A stretch of 64,000 nucleotides of DNA from Bradyrhizobium rifense (GTDB lineage Bacteria; Pseudomonadota; Alphaproteobacteria; Rhizobiales; Xanthobacteraceae), in assembly GCF_008123425.1 (NCBI RefSeq), contig NZ_VSSS01000030.1:124001-188000 (forward strand). Direction: 5' to 3'. Positions within the stretch are counted from its first letter, which is position 1, and the number at the start of each line of letters is the position of its first letter. The position numbers and the translations under genes are program-made. The notes beneath the pieces were generated by a model. The model was not told where the DNA came from, searched no databases, and was given only the letters and a program-made list of their open reading frames with translations. Below are positions 24,536 to 33,107 of the stretch, piece by piece.

Positions 24536-24664
24536 TTGCCCACCTTCGCGTTCGCCGGCGGCCCGTTCCCTCAGCTATTGTCATTACCCTTTGTTGACAT
24601 TTATTTGCAAAGGTCGGCCACAGGCCGAAATACGTATTTTTCGTTTTCTCGACAGGTTTCGCGG

Positions 24665-25846
24665 ATGACCATGGCTGCGGCGATGCAAAGCCGGACGGCA
24701 GAATCGCCAGCGCGGTCGAAAGCGAGCCGTATCGCGCATGTCGACCTCATCAGCGATATTGCAGAGGCTGAGGCGGTCTGGCGCGCCCTCGAGGAGCCCG
24801 GTCATCTCTTCACGCCCTATCAGCGGTTCGACCTTCTGGGCTCATGGGCGCGATCGGTCGGGGAACGCGAAGGCGCCCGTCCCTTCGTCGTGATCGCCCG
24901 CGACGCCGAACAGACACCGCTCGCACTGCTTCCGCTCGCGCTGCGCCAGGGCCACGGTGTGCGCACCGCCTGCTTCATGGGCGGCAAGCACACGACCTTC
25001 AACATGGGGCTGTGGAACGCCGGGTTCGCAGCACAGGCCGTTACCACCGATCTCGACGTGCTGTTCGCGCCCTTGCATGACCAGGTCGACGTTCTCGCGC
25101 TGACGCAGCAGCCGAAGCGTTGGGATGATCAGCAGAACCCGTTTGCGCTGCTGCCGCAGCAGAGCGCGATCAATGGCTGCCCGCTGCTGGCGATGGAGCC
25201 GGGCGGCCCGCCCGCATCCCGGATCAGCAATTCCTTTCGCCGCCGGCTGAAGAGCAAGGAGAAGAAACTCCAGGCGCTCGCCGGCTATCGCTACCACCTT
25301 GCCACGACGGACGCGGATGTCACCCGCCTGCTCGACTGGTTCTTCCGCGTCAAGCCGGTCCGGATGGCGGAGCAGAAGCTGCCGAACGTCTTTGCCGAGC
25401 CGGGTGTCGAGCAATTCATCCGCAGCGCCTGCCTCGCGCCGCGCGGCGAAGGCCGTGTCATCGACATTCATGCGCTCGAATGCGACGAAGAGGTGATCGC
25501 GATCTTCGCCGGCGTTGCCGACGGCCAGCGCTTCTCGACGATGTTCAACACCTACACGATGTCGGAGCACGCCCGCTACAGCCCGGGCCTGATCCTGATG
25601 CGCTACATCATCGACCGCTACGCCGAGCGCGGCTATCACTCGCTCGACCTCGGCATCGGCACGGACGAGTACAAGCGCATGTTCTGCAAGGATGACGAGG
25701 ACATTTTTGACAGCTTCGTGCCCCTGACCTCGCGGGGCAAGCTCGCGGCGATGGCGATGTCCTCGCTCAACCACGGCAAGCGCCTGGTCAAGCAGAACCA
25801 GATGCTGTTCGACCTGGCGCGACGGCTGCGGCAAACGTTCGGATAG
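24665..25846 (+). CDS. CelD-like GNAT acyltransferase of the polysaccharide locus
   Basis: A 393-residue cytosolic protein with the Acetyltransf_6 (CelD/BcsL-type, FemAB-related) domain in its C-terminal half. That half includes YSPGLILMRYIIDRYAERGYHSLDLGIGTDEYKRMF, the region shared with proteins that acylate or modify exopolysaccharide precursors. The N-terminal half (VDLISDIAEAEAVWRALEEPGHLFTPYQRFDLLGSW) is the matching companion domain. I chose the ATG at 24665; reading frame upstream of it opposes the deacetylase-like gene and is not coding. It likely modifies a sugar or lipid-linked intermediate of the neighbouring locus. Confidence 0.85.
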   Translation: MTMAAAMQSRTAESPARSKASRIAHVDLISDIAEAEAVWRALEEPGHLFTPYQRFDLLGSWARSVGEREGARPFVVIARDAEQTPLALLPLALRQGHGVRTACFMGGKHTTFNMGLWNAGFAAQAVTTDLDVLFAPLHDQVDVLALTQQPKRWDDQQNPFALLPQQSAINGCPLLAMEPGGPPASRISNSFRRRLKSKEKKLQALAGYRYHLATTDADVTRLLDWFFRVKPVRMAEQKLPNVFAEPGVEQFIRSACLAPRGEGRVIDIHALECDEEVIAIFAGVADGQRFSTMFNTYTMSEHARYSPGLILMRYIIDRYAERGYHSLDLGIGTDEYKRMFCKDDEDIFDSFVPLTSRGKLAAMAMSSLNHGKRLVKQNQMLFDLARRLRQTFG

Positions 25847-25865
25847 GCCGAAGCGCTCCCTCGCC

Positions 25866-28103
25866 TTACGCCGCCACCACGCGCGGCCCCTCCATCCCCT
25901 CGGACGGCTGCACCGGCCGGCTCAGCATTGTCACTTCGTTGAAGCCGACGGCCTTGAGCTGCTCGCACATCAGCACGCGTGCATCCGCATCCATCGCCGG
26001 ATCCGGCACCACGACGGCGCGGGCATTCGCCGTCAGCAGCTCTGCAGGCAAGTCTTCGGCACTGCCGGCGTCAACGAGCACGTGGTCGTAGGCACGCAGC
26101 AAGGCATCGATCGCGAGCGTCACCCGCGGCGACTGCAGCAGGCTGCGGTCGAAGCCGGGACGGCCGGCCATCACCAGGTGCAACCGCGAGAGCTTGTCGC
26201 GCGTGATGACCTGGGCAAACGAGGCCTGCCCCTGCATCAACTCGGCAAGACCGGGCGCCGTCGGATCGACAGACACCGCGGCAATCGTCGGCGAGGATGC
26301 GGCGAGATCGACCACGACGACGCGAGCGTCGCGCGCAAGATGGCGGGCTAGCGTCAGCGTCGATAGCGTGATGGCATCGCCCGAGGCGGTGCCGAGCACG
26401 GTGACCTTCTTCGCGGCCGAGCCCGCAGAGCGCAAGCTTTCGGCCAGTTGTCCGATCTCGACGAATTCGTTGACATCGGCGTCGGGCGTCATCGCTGGCT
26501 GCAGCGGTGCAGCCTCCTCAACCACAGGATTGACGACCGGCTCTTGGCGAGCCGCCCGCGCCGCTGGTGCGAGCGTGGCAATGGCGCGCGGCGCGGTCTG
26601 GCGCAGCAGCTCACCGGTGACGACGAGACCGGACGAGAGCAGCAGCGTCGCCAGCGTCGCGATCAGCACGATCGGCAGCTTCTTCGGATAGGCCGGCGTG
26701 TTGGAGACGATGGCGCGCGAGATGATACGGCCTTCCGCCGGCGCGGAATCGATGCTCTCGCGTGTGCTGGCCTCGCGATATTTCCCGAGATAGGTCTCGA
26801 GCAGGTCGCGCTGCGCCTTGGCCTCGCGATCGAGAGCGCGCAGCTGCACGTCCTGGCCGTTGGTCGAGGTCGCCTGCTTCTTGAGCTGATCGAGGCTCGC
26901 GGTCAGGCCGTCGACCCGGCCGCCGGCGATCCGCGCGTCGCTTTCCAGCGAGCGCGAGATCTTGGCCGCCTCGTCGCGGATCTGATTGTCGAGATCGCCG
27001 AGCTGCGCCTTCAATTCCTTGATGCGCGGATGATTGCCGAGCAGCGTGGACGACTGCTCAGCGAGCTGCGCCCGTAGCGTCACCCGCTGCTCGGACAATC
27101 GCCGCATCAATTCGGAGTTCACCACCTCGGATGCCTCGATCGGCTTGCCGCTCTGCAGCATCTCCTTGATCAGCCGCGCCCTGGATTCCGCATCCGCCTT
27201 CATCGAGCGCGCGTTGTTGAGCTGGGTGTTGACCTCGCCCATCTGCTGGTTCGACAGCGTGGTGTTGTTGGTGCCGACGAACAGCGACGATTTGGAACGG
27301 AAGTCCTCGACCTTGGCCTCGGCGTCGGAGACCTTCTTGCGCAGATTTTCGATTTCGCCCGAAAGCCACTGGCTGGCGTTGCGGGCCTGATCCTGGCGCG
27401 CATTCTGCTGCAGCACGAGATAGCCATCGGCGATCGAATTGGCGACGCGTACGGCGAGCTCGGGATCCTGCGACTGGAATTCGACCACGATCACGCGCGA
27501 CTTGTCGACGGCGTAGGCCTGCAGGCGATCGTAATAGGCGTCGAGCACGCGCTCTTCCGGCGTCATCGAGAACGGATCGCGGCCGATGCCGACCATCGCC
27601 GCCAGCGACTTCAGCGGCGACACGCCCTGCAGCACCGGATCGAATTCGGGCCGCTCGGCCAGCTTGTTCTTCCTGATGATCTCGCGCGCGAGGTCGCGCG
27701 ACAGCACGAGCTGCACCTGGCTGGTGACGGCCTCGGGGTCGAGCGCCTGCCGCTCCTCGGTGCTGCGGTCGCTGCTCGGCCGCAGGAAGACGTTCTCGCG
27801 ACCGTCGATCAGGATGCGCGATTCGGACTTGTAGCGCGGCGTGATGAAATTGACGACGGCGACGGATGCGACGAGTGCCAGCACCGTCGGCACGATGATC
27901 CAGCCGCGCTTGCGCGCGAGCGCACCGCCAAGCGCGTGCAGGTCGATGTCACCGGATTCGGCTGGCGCCGGCTGCGCAACAACCGGCGCGGGCCTGGCTT
28001 CAACTCTGGGCTTGGTCTCAGGCTTGGCTTCGTGCTTGGCCTTCGAGACGGCCCGCTCGATGACGGCCTTGTCCGCGCCGGCACGCCAGAACGCTAAACG
28101 CAT
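25866..28103 (-). CDS. polysaccharide chain-length co-polymerase (Wzz/GumC-type) with degenerate kinase-like domain
   Basis: The 745-residue inner-membrane protein has the Wzc/ExoP plan. A cytosolic N-terminal tail (about 1-65) leads to TM1 (about 68-88), then a large coiled-coil-rich periplasmic domain (about 90-470, with RVIVVEFQSQDPELAVRVANSIA and a GNVR-like segment NTPAYPKK before TM2). TM2 (about 476-498) leads to a cytosolic ATPase-like domain (about 545-745). In the last part the Walker A position reads GTASGDAITLSTL, with no lysine, though VVVVDLA and HVLVDAG echo the Walker A' and B strands. The C-terminus has no tyrosine cluster. It should set chain length without autophosphorylation. 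It is divergent from the glycosyltransferase gene, 202 bp apart. Confidence 0.9.
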   Translation of the reverse strand: MRLAFWRAGADKAVIERAVSKAKHEAKPETKPRVEARPAPVVAQPAPAESGDIDLHALGGALARKRGWIIVPTVLALVASVAVVNFITPRYKSESRILIDGRENVFLRPSSDRSTEERQALDPEAVTSQVQLVLSRDLAREIIRKNKLAERPEFDPVLQGVSPLKSLAAMVGIGRDPFSMTPEERVLDAYYDRLQAYAVDKSRVIVVEFQSQDPELAVRVANSIADGYLVLQQNARQDQARNASQWLSGEIENLRKKVSDAEAKVEDFRSKSSLFVGTNNTTLSNQQMGEVNTQLNNARSMKADAESRARLIKEMLQSGKPIEASEVVNSELMRRLSEQRVTLRAQLAEQSSTLLGNHPRIKELKAQLGDLDNQIRDEAAKISRSLESDARIAGGRVDGLTASLDQLKKQATSTNGQDVQLRALDREAKAQRDLLETYLGKYREASTRESIDSAPAEGRIISRAIVSNTPAYPKKLPIVLIATLATLLLSSGLVVTGELLRQTAPRAIATLAPAARAARQEPVVNPVVEEAAPLQPAMTPDADVNEFVEIGQLAESLRSAGSAAKKVTVLGTASGDAITLSTLTLARHLARDARVVVVDLAASSPTIAAVSVDPTAPGLAELMQGQASFAQVITRDKLSRLHLVMAGRPGFDRSLLQSPRVTLAIDALLRAYDHVLVDAGSAEDLPAELLTANARAVVVPDPAMDADARVLMCEQLKAVGFNEVTMLSRPVQPSEGMEGPRVVAA

Positions 28104-28305
28104 CGAACACTCCCGCAGGGCAACGCCACTCGTGTACCTCGATGGGGCCGATTACACTCCATTAAGGTTGCTGCTGGGTTAATCGCGACGTCTCGCGAGC
28201 AGCGCACGCGCGCTCGTCACCGTTTGTTAACCACGAGGGCCCTTAATCCATCTCGATATTTCGAGAACTTTGTTCGGCATTCGCCGTCGAGCGCTGGTTT
28301 TGATC

Positions 28306-29439
28306 ATGCCCCCCTCTCCCGACCAGCCGCTTCGCATCCTGCACGCCGTACGCGCGCCCGTCGGTGGCATTTTCCGGCACATCCTCGACCTCGCCAACGG
28401 CCAGGTCGATCGCGGTCACCATGTCGGGATTCTCGCCGACGGCCTCACCGGCGGCGAGCGCGCGGACAAGGCGCTGGCCGCGCTTGCGCCGCGGCTGAAG
28501 CTCGGCGTGCATCGGCTGGCGATCCGCCGCGAACCCTCGCCGGAGGATTTCCTGGTCTGGCTGCGCATGCGCCGCCTGATCGCCACGCTCAAGCCCGATG
28601 TCATGCATGGCCACGGCGCCAAGGCCGGCGCCTTCGTGCGCATGCGGCGGCGCGCGGACGACACCATCCGCATCTACACCCCCCACGGCGGCTCGCTGCA
28701 TTACCCGCTCAACACCCTGAAGGGCGAGTTTTATGCGCGGCTCGAGCGCACGCTGATAGATGCGACGGATCTGTTCCTGTTCGAGAGTGCCTTTGCACGC
28801 GACACCTACCAGCGCATCGTAGGCACGCCCAAAGGCGTGGTGCATTGCGTTTTCAACGGCGTGACGCCGGAGGAGTTCGAGCCCGTCGTCATCGCCGACG
28901 ATGCCACCGACCTCGCCTATGTCGGCGAGTTCCGGCACATCAAGGGCGCCGACCTCCTGGTCGACGCCGTGGCCCGGCTGCATGAGAGCGGCAAGAAGGT
29001 CACGCTGACGCTCGGTGGCGACGGCGAGGAGATGACGACGCTGAAGGCGAAGGTCGAGAGACTCGGCCTGACGGACGCGATCCGCTTCATCGGCCACGTC
29101 AAGGCGCGCTACGGCTTTTCCAAGGGACGGCTGCTGGTCGTTCCCTCGCGCGGCGATTCCATGCCCTATGTCGTGATCGAGGCGGGCGCGGCCGGCATCC
29201 CCATGATCGCCGCGCGCGTCGGCGGCATCCCCGAGATCTTTGGACCCGAGAGCCCGGCCCTGTTCGCGGCGAGCAACGCCGAAGCCATGGCCGAGGCGAT
29301 CGCGGCCGCGCTTGACAATCCGGAGGGAACCGCGCAACGCGCGACCTCCCTGCGCGCGCGCATCTCGGCGCATTTCTCCCAGCAGGCGATGGTCGATGGC
29401 GTGCTCGCAGGTTACCGCGACGCATTTGCAAATCATTAA
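28306..29439 (+). CDS. family 4 glycosyltransferase
   Basis: A 377-residue retaining GT-B glycosyltransferase. The N-terminal half has HAVRAPVGGIFRHILDLANGQ and MHGHGAKAGAF (acceptor side). The C-terminal half has LAYVGEFRHIKGADLLVDAV and PSRGDSMPYVVIEAGAAGIPMIA with the EX7E-type donor site. It should add a sugar to the growing lipid-linked repeat unit in the cytosol. The ATG at 28306 is preferred over an upstream TTG at 28270. It is 119 bp upstream of the sugar-phosphate transferase gene, probably in one operon. Confidence 0.9.
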   Translation: MPPSPDQPLRILHAVRAPVGGIFRHILDLANGQVDRGHHVGILADGLTGGERADKALAALAPRLKLGVHRLAIRREPSPEDFLVWLRMRRLIATLKPDVMHGHGAKAGAFVRMRRRADDTIRIYTPHGGSLHYPLNTLKGEFYARLERTLIDATDLFLFESAFARDTYQRIVGTPKGVVHCVFNGVTPEEFEPVVIADDATDLAYVGEFRHIKGADLLVDAVARLHESGKKVTLTLGGDGEEMTTLKAKVERLGLTDAIRFIGHVKARYGFSKGRLLVVPSRGDSMPYVVIEAGAAGIPMIAARVGGIPEIFGPESPALFAASNAEAMAEAIAAALDNPEGTAQRATSLRARISAHFSQQAMVDGVLAGYRDAFANH

Positions 29440-29558
29440 CCATCCTTAAGGCTGCTTTAGAGAATCTTCCGATTTGTCCGTTATCCGATGAGCCTAGGGA
29501 TGCTTGCCCGGAGGCGCAAAGCCGCGCCCGCGGGTCTTTGGAATGGACGTGGACGCCT

Positions 29559-31106
29559 GTGGAACCGCTCAACGCACGCTCGATGCTCGATGCCGCGACC
29601 AGCGCCGCGGCTAAGCCGGCTGACGAACCTTTTGTCGAGCGACGCCGTCGCCTGACGCCGGCCGCACTCGAAGTCGTCAACCAGAAGGTCGCCCGCGCCT
29701 ATTCGCCGATCGTCATCACCGGCATCGCGCGCGCCATCGATTTCGTGTTGCTGAGCGTGGTCGGCATCGCCGTGTATGTCGGCTACGTCATGCCGCTCGT
29801 CGGTTTCAGCTGGGTCTATCCCGCAGAGATCATCGCCGTCGCGGTCGCCGCTGTGGTCTGCTTCCAGGCCGCCGACATCTATCAGGTGCAACTGTTCCGC
29901 GGGCAGCTCCGGCAAATGTCGCGGATGATCTCGTCCTGGTCGTTCGTCTTCCTGCTGTTCATCGGCATCTCCTTTTTCGCCAAATTCGGCAGCGATATCT
30001 CGCGGCTGTGGCTTGCCGCCTTCTACTTCCTCGGCCTCGCCGCGCTGGTCGCCGAGCGCCTTATCCTGCGCTCGCTGGTGCGCAGCTGGGCGCGCCAGGG
30101 CCGGCTCGATCGCCGCACCATCATCGTCGGCTCCGACAGCAACGGCGAGCAGCTGGTCGAAGCGCTGAAGGCGCAGGAGGATTCCGACATCCACGTGCTC
30201 GGCGTGTTCGACGACCGCAACGACAGCCGCGCGCTCGACACCTGCGCCGGCGCACGCAAGCTCGGCAAGGTCGACGACATCGTCGAATTCGCCCGCCGCA
30301 CCCGGGTCGATCTGGTGCTGTTCGCGCTGCCGATCTCGGCGGAGACGCGCATCCTGGAGATGCTGAAGAAGCTCTGGGTGCTGCCGGTCGACATTCGTCT
30401 CTCCGCGCACACCAACAAGCTGCGCTTCCGCCCCCGCTCCTATTCCTATCTCGGCGAAGTGCCGACGCTCGACGTGTTCGAGGCGCCGATCACCGACTGG
30501 GATCTGGTGATGAAATGGCTGTTCGACCGTGTCGTCGGCGGCCTCGCGCTGCTCGCAGCACTTCCCGTGATGGCGCTGGTGGCGCTGGCGGTAAGGCTCG
30601 ACAGCCCCGGCCCGGTCCTGTTCCGCCAGAAGCGGTTCGGGTTCAACAATGAGCGCATCGACGTCTACAAATTCCGCTCGATGTATCATCACCAGGCCGA
30701 CCCGACCGCGTCGAAGGTCGTGACCAAGAACGATCCGCGCGTCACCCGCGTCGGCCGCTTCATTCGCAAGACCAGCCTCGACGAGCTGCCGCAGCTTTTC
30801 AACGTGGCGTTCTCCGGCAATCTCTCCCTGGTCGGCCCGCGCCCGCATGCGGTGCAGGGCAAGCTCCAGAGCCGCCTGTTCGACGAAGCCGTCGACGGCT
30901 ATTTCGCCCGCCATCGCGTCAAGCCCGGCATCACCGGCTGGGCCCAGATCAACGGCTGGCGCGGCGAGATCGACAACGAAGAGAAGATCCAGAAGCGCGT
31001 CGAGTTCGACCTCTATTACATCGAGAACTGGTCGGTGCTGTTCGACCTCGTCATTCTCCTGAAGACGCCGCTCTCGCTGCTGACCAAGAACGAGAACGCG
31101 TATTGA
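29559..31106 (+). CDS. undecaprenyl-phosphate glucose phosphotransferase (PHPT family)
   Basis: This membrane enzyme starts the polysaccharide repeat unit by moving a hexose-1-phosphate to undecaprenyl phosphate. The 515-residue protein has four N-terminal transmembrane helices (about 35-160), a CoA-binding-like Rossmann segment (RRTIIVGSDSNGEQLVEAL), a fifth membrane helix (about 325-350), and the C-terminal sugar transferase domain. That domain reads KRFGFNNERIDVYKFRSMY, RKTSLDELPQLFNV and SLVGPRPHAV. The start is uncertain: GTG at 29559 (MEPLNARSMLD) is chosen; a TTG at 29538 would add seven residues. It sits between the GT4 and Wzy-like genes. Confidence 0.92.
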   Translation: MEPLNARSMLDAATSAAAKPADEPFVERRRRLTPAALEVVNQKVARAYSPIVITGIARAIDFVLLSVVGIAVYVGYVMPLVGFSWVYPAEIIAVAVAAVVCFQAADIYQVQLFRGQLRQMSRMISSWSFVFLLFIGISFFAKFGSDISRLWLAAFYFLGLAALVAERLILRSLVRSWARQGRLDRRTIIVGSDSNGEQLVEALKAQEDSDIHVLGVFDDRNDSRALDTCAGARKLGKVDDIVEFARRTRVDLVLFALPISAETRILEMLKKLWVLPVDIRLSAHTNKLRFRPRSYSYLGEVPTLDVFEAPITDWDLVMKWLFDRVVGGLALLAALPVMALVALAVRLDSPGPVLFRQKRFGFNNERIDVYKFRSMYHHQADPTASKVVTKNDPRVTRVGRFIRKTSLDELPQLFNVAFSGNLSLVGPRPHAVQGKLQSRLFDEAVDGYFARHRVKPGITGWAQINGWRGEIDNEEKIQKRVEFDLYYIENWSVLFDLVILLKTPLSLLTKNENAY

Positions 31107-31111
31107 GTTTG

Positions 31112-31215
31112 TGTCATGCCCCGGCTTGACCGGGGCATCCAGTACGCCATGGCGCTGGTGTTCAGCTTCGTCGCCGCGGAATACTGGATCGCCCGGTCAA
31201 GCCGGGCGAATGACA
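31112..31215. repeat. intergenic inverted repeat, GGCTTGACC family
   Basis: A roughly 104-bp element. The outer arms are TGTCATGCCCCGGCTTGACC and GGTCAAGCCGGGCGAATGACA, and the inner arms are CCAGTA(CGCC) and GGAATACTGG. It folds into a long imperfect hairpin 5 bases after the sugar transferase stop and may act as a terminator or mRNA stabiliser inside the polysaccharide operon. A related but degenerate copy is at 38493-38566. Such palindromes are abundant between Bradyrhizobium genes. Confidence 0.75.
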
Positions 31216-31258
31216 GCGAGCGTGTGTGTACCAGTTTGCGTAAACGTGTGAGCGCGTG

Positions 31259-32515
31259 ATGGCGTATGCGGCGACAGCCGGTGGAATGACAATAGCCGCC
31301 CCGGCTGCGCCCGGCGTGCTGGCCCTCCAGCGCGCGCTGGTGTGGCTGGTCGGCGCGTCCGGTGCGATCGTCTTCATCGAGCCGAGCCCCTACGAGATCG
31401 CGACGCTGCTGGCCACCGTCGCTTTCTTCGCCACCGGCCTGCGGCTCAAGCTCGTGCTGATGCCGCTGGTGCTGGCCCTGGTCCTGCTCAATGTCGGCTA
31501 CACCATCAGCGCGATCCCGCTGCTCGACCAGTCCGAGGTCGCAAGCTGGATCGCGACTTCCTGGTACATGGCGGTGACCGTGATGTTCTTCGCCATGGTC
31601 ACCTCCGAAGACACGGCTGCCCGGCTCGACATGCTGCGCCGCGGCCTCGTGGTCGGCGCGATGATCGCCTCGCTCTCGGCGATCGCGGGCTATTTCAACC
31701 TCGTTCCCGGCGGCCACGATCTCCTGACGCTCTACGAGCGTGCACGCGGCACGTTCAAGGACCCGAACGTGCTCGGCGCCTTCCTGATCCTGCCGGCGCT
31801 GTTTGCGCTCCAAAGCGTCGTCTCCGACAGATTCGCCAAGGCGTTCCGCAACGTCATCGCCTTCGGCATCATGTCGCTGGCGATTCTGCTCGCCTTCTCC
31901 CGCGCCGCCTGGGGCGGGCTGGTCCTGACCTCGGCCTTCATGCTGGCGCTGATGGTGCTGACCAGCCGCACCAATGCGCAGCGCTCGCGCATCATCATCA
32001 TGGCCATCGTCGCAATGGTGCTCGGCCTCGCGCTGATCGCGGTGCTGCTGTCATTCGACTCCATCGCCGAGATGTTCAAGCAGCGCGCGAGCTTCGACCA
32101 GAGCTATGACGAAGGCCGCTTCGGCCGGTTCGGCCGCCACATCCTCGGTGCGGAGATGGCGCTCGACCTGCCGTTCGGCATCGGCCCCTTGCAATTCCAC
32201 CGCTTCTTTCCCGAAGACACCCACAATTCCTATCTGAACGCCTTCATGTCCGGCGGCTGGCTCTCCGGCGTATGCTATCCTGCGCTGGTCTTCACCACCG
32301 TCATCATAGGCTTCCGCCACATCTTCGTTCGCGTGCCCTGGCAGCGCGCTTATCTCGCGGTGTTCGCGGCCTTCGTCGGCACCGTCGGCGAAAGTTTCGT
32401 GATCGACACCGACCACTGGCGGCACTTTTGGATGATGCTGGGCGCGATGTGGGGCATGATCGCGGCTGCGCAGGCCTACAAGATCAAGTCTGGCGAGGAC
32501 GCTTCTTCAGCTTGA
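31259..32515 (+). CDS. Wzy/WaaL-type O-antigen polymerase or ligase
   Basis: A 418-residue inner-membrane protein with about ten hydrophobic segments and the Wzy_C-family pattern. A large periplasmic loop before the late helices carries FGRFGRHILGAEMALDLPFGIGPLQFHRFF and THNSYLNAFMSGG. The YERARGTFKDPNVLGAFLILPALF and SRAAWGG segments are typical of EPS polymerases. It would join lipid-linked repeat units in the periplasm, with chain length set by the Wzz-like protein. The ATG at 31259 is preceded in frame by GTG at 31256. The 3' end overlaps the convergent MarR gene by 32 bases. Confidence 0.88.
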   Translation: MAYAATAGGMTIAAPAAPGVLALQRALVWLVGASGAIVFIEPSPYEIATLLATVAFFATGLRLKLVLMPLVLALVLLNVGYTISAIPLLDQSEVASWIATSWYMAVTVMFFAMVTSEDTAARLDMLRRGLVVGAMIASLSAIAGYFNLVPGGHDLLTLYERARGTFKDPNVLGAFLILPALFALQSVVSDRFAKAFRNVIAFGIMSLAILLAFSRAAWGGLVLTSAFMLALMVLTSRTNAQRSRIIIMAIVAMVLGLALIAVLLSFDSIAEMFKQRASFDQSYDEGRFGRFGRHILGAEMALDLPFGIGPLQFHRFFPEDTHNSYLNAFMSGGWLSGVCYPALVFTTVIIGFRHIFVRVPWQRAYLAVFAAFVGTVGESFVIDTDHWRHFWMMLGAMWGMIAAAQAYKIKSGEDASSA

Positions 32516-33023
32516 GATCGGGACGCTTCTCCGGCGGCGCATCGAGCAGGCCCTTCAGCGCCGCGGTTGCCGCGAGCACGCCCTTGTAACCCTCGGTCGC
32601 GAAACGCAGCAGCAGCCGCAGCTCCTCGTCCGAATAAGCGCTCCAGACCTTCTCCATCGCCTGCTGCATCGGCACATAAAGTTCGCCGATCTTCATGGCC
32701 TTCTCCGGCACGACGGCGATGAAAACCTTACGGCGATCGGTCTCGTCGCGCTCGCGGCGCACGAGGCCGGCCTTCTCGAGCCGGTCGACCACGCCGGTGA
32801 TGGCGCCGGTCGTCAGCCCCGTGACTTCGGCGAGCCGGCCCGCCGTCACGCGACCTTCAAGGTACAGGATGTCCATGCATTCGAGGTCGGAATTGGCAAT
32901 TCCTGCAACGTTGGCAACGGTCTGGCCATAGAGCACGCCCTGCGCGGACGACCGGCGCATCGCCTCCTCGACCTCTTGCAACAACGTCACGCGCGCCTTC
33001 GTCCTTGACAAGGCCGACCTCAT
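32484..33023 (-). CDS. MarR family transcriptional regulator
   Basis: A 179-residue winged-helix regulator. Its recognition helix region is in TAGRLAEVTGLTTGAITGVVDRLEKAGLVRRERDETDRRKVFI (about residues 61-104), with dimerisation helices on both sides. It is divergent from the FAD monooxygenase gene, 84 bp away, with an inverted-repeat candidate operator between them. It probably represses that gene, and perhaps itself, until a ligand such as an aromatic acid binds. The basic C-terminal tail (KRPDLKLKKRPRQT) is unusual. Confidence 0.88.
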   Translation of the reverse strand: MRSALSRTKARVTLLQEVEEAMRRSSAQGVLYGQTVANVAGIANSDLECMDILYLEGRVTAGRLAEVTGLTTGAITGVVDRLEKAGLVRRERDETDRRKVFIAVVPEKAMKIGELYVPMQQAMEKVWSAYSDEELRLLLRFATEGYKGVLAATAALKGLLDAPPEKRPDLKLKKRPRQT

Positions 33024-33058
33024 ATCTTAGTCGATATATATCTTAGCCACTAAGAGAT
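33024..33058. promoter_or_regulatory. candidate MarR operator
   Basis: Two direct ATCTTAG copies (33024-33030 and 33040-33046, 16 bases start to start) precede CTAAGA at 33050-33055. The second and third form an inverted repeat TCTTAG-CCA-CTAAGA. The A/T-rich cluster sits right at the MarR start codon in an otherwise GC-rich region, as expected for autoregulation. Confidence 0.55.
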
Positions 33059-33107
33059 TTAGCGACCGTAATTTCTCCTATCACCGCGGAAGCGTCCGGA
33101 GCAAGCC

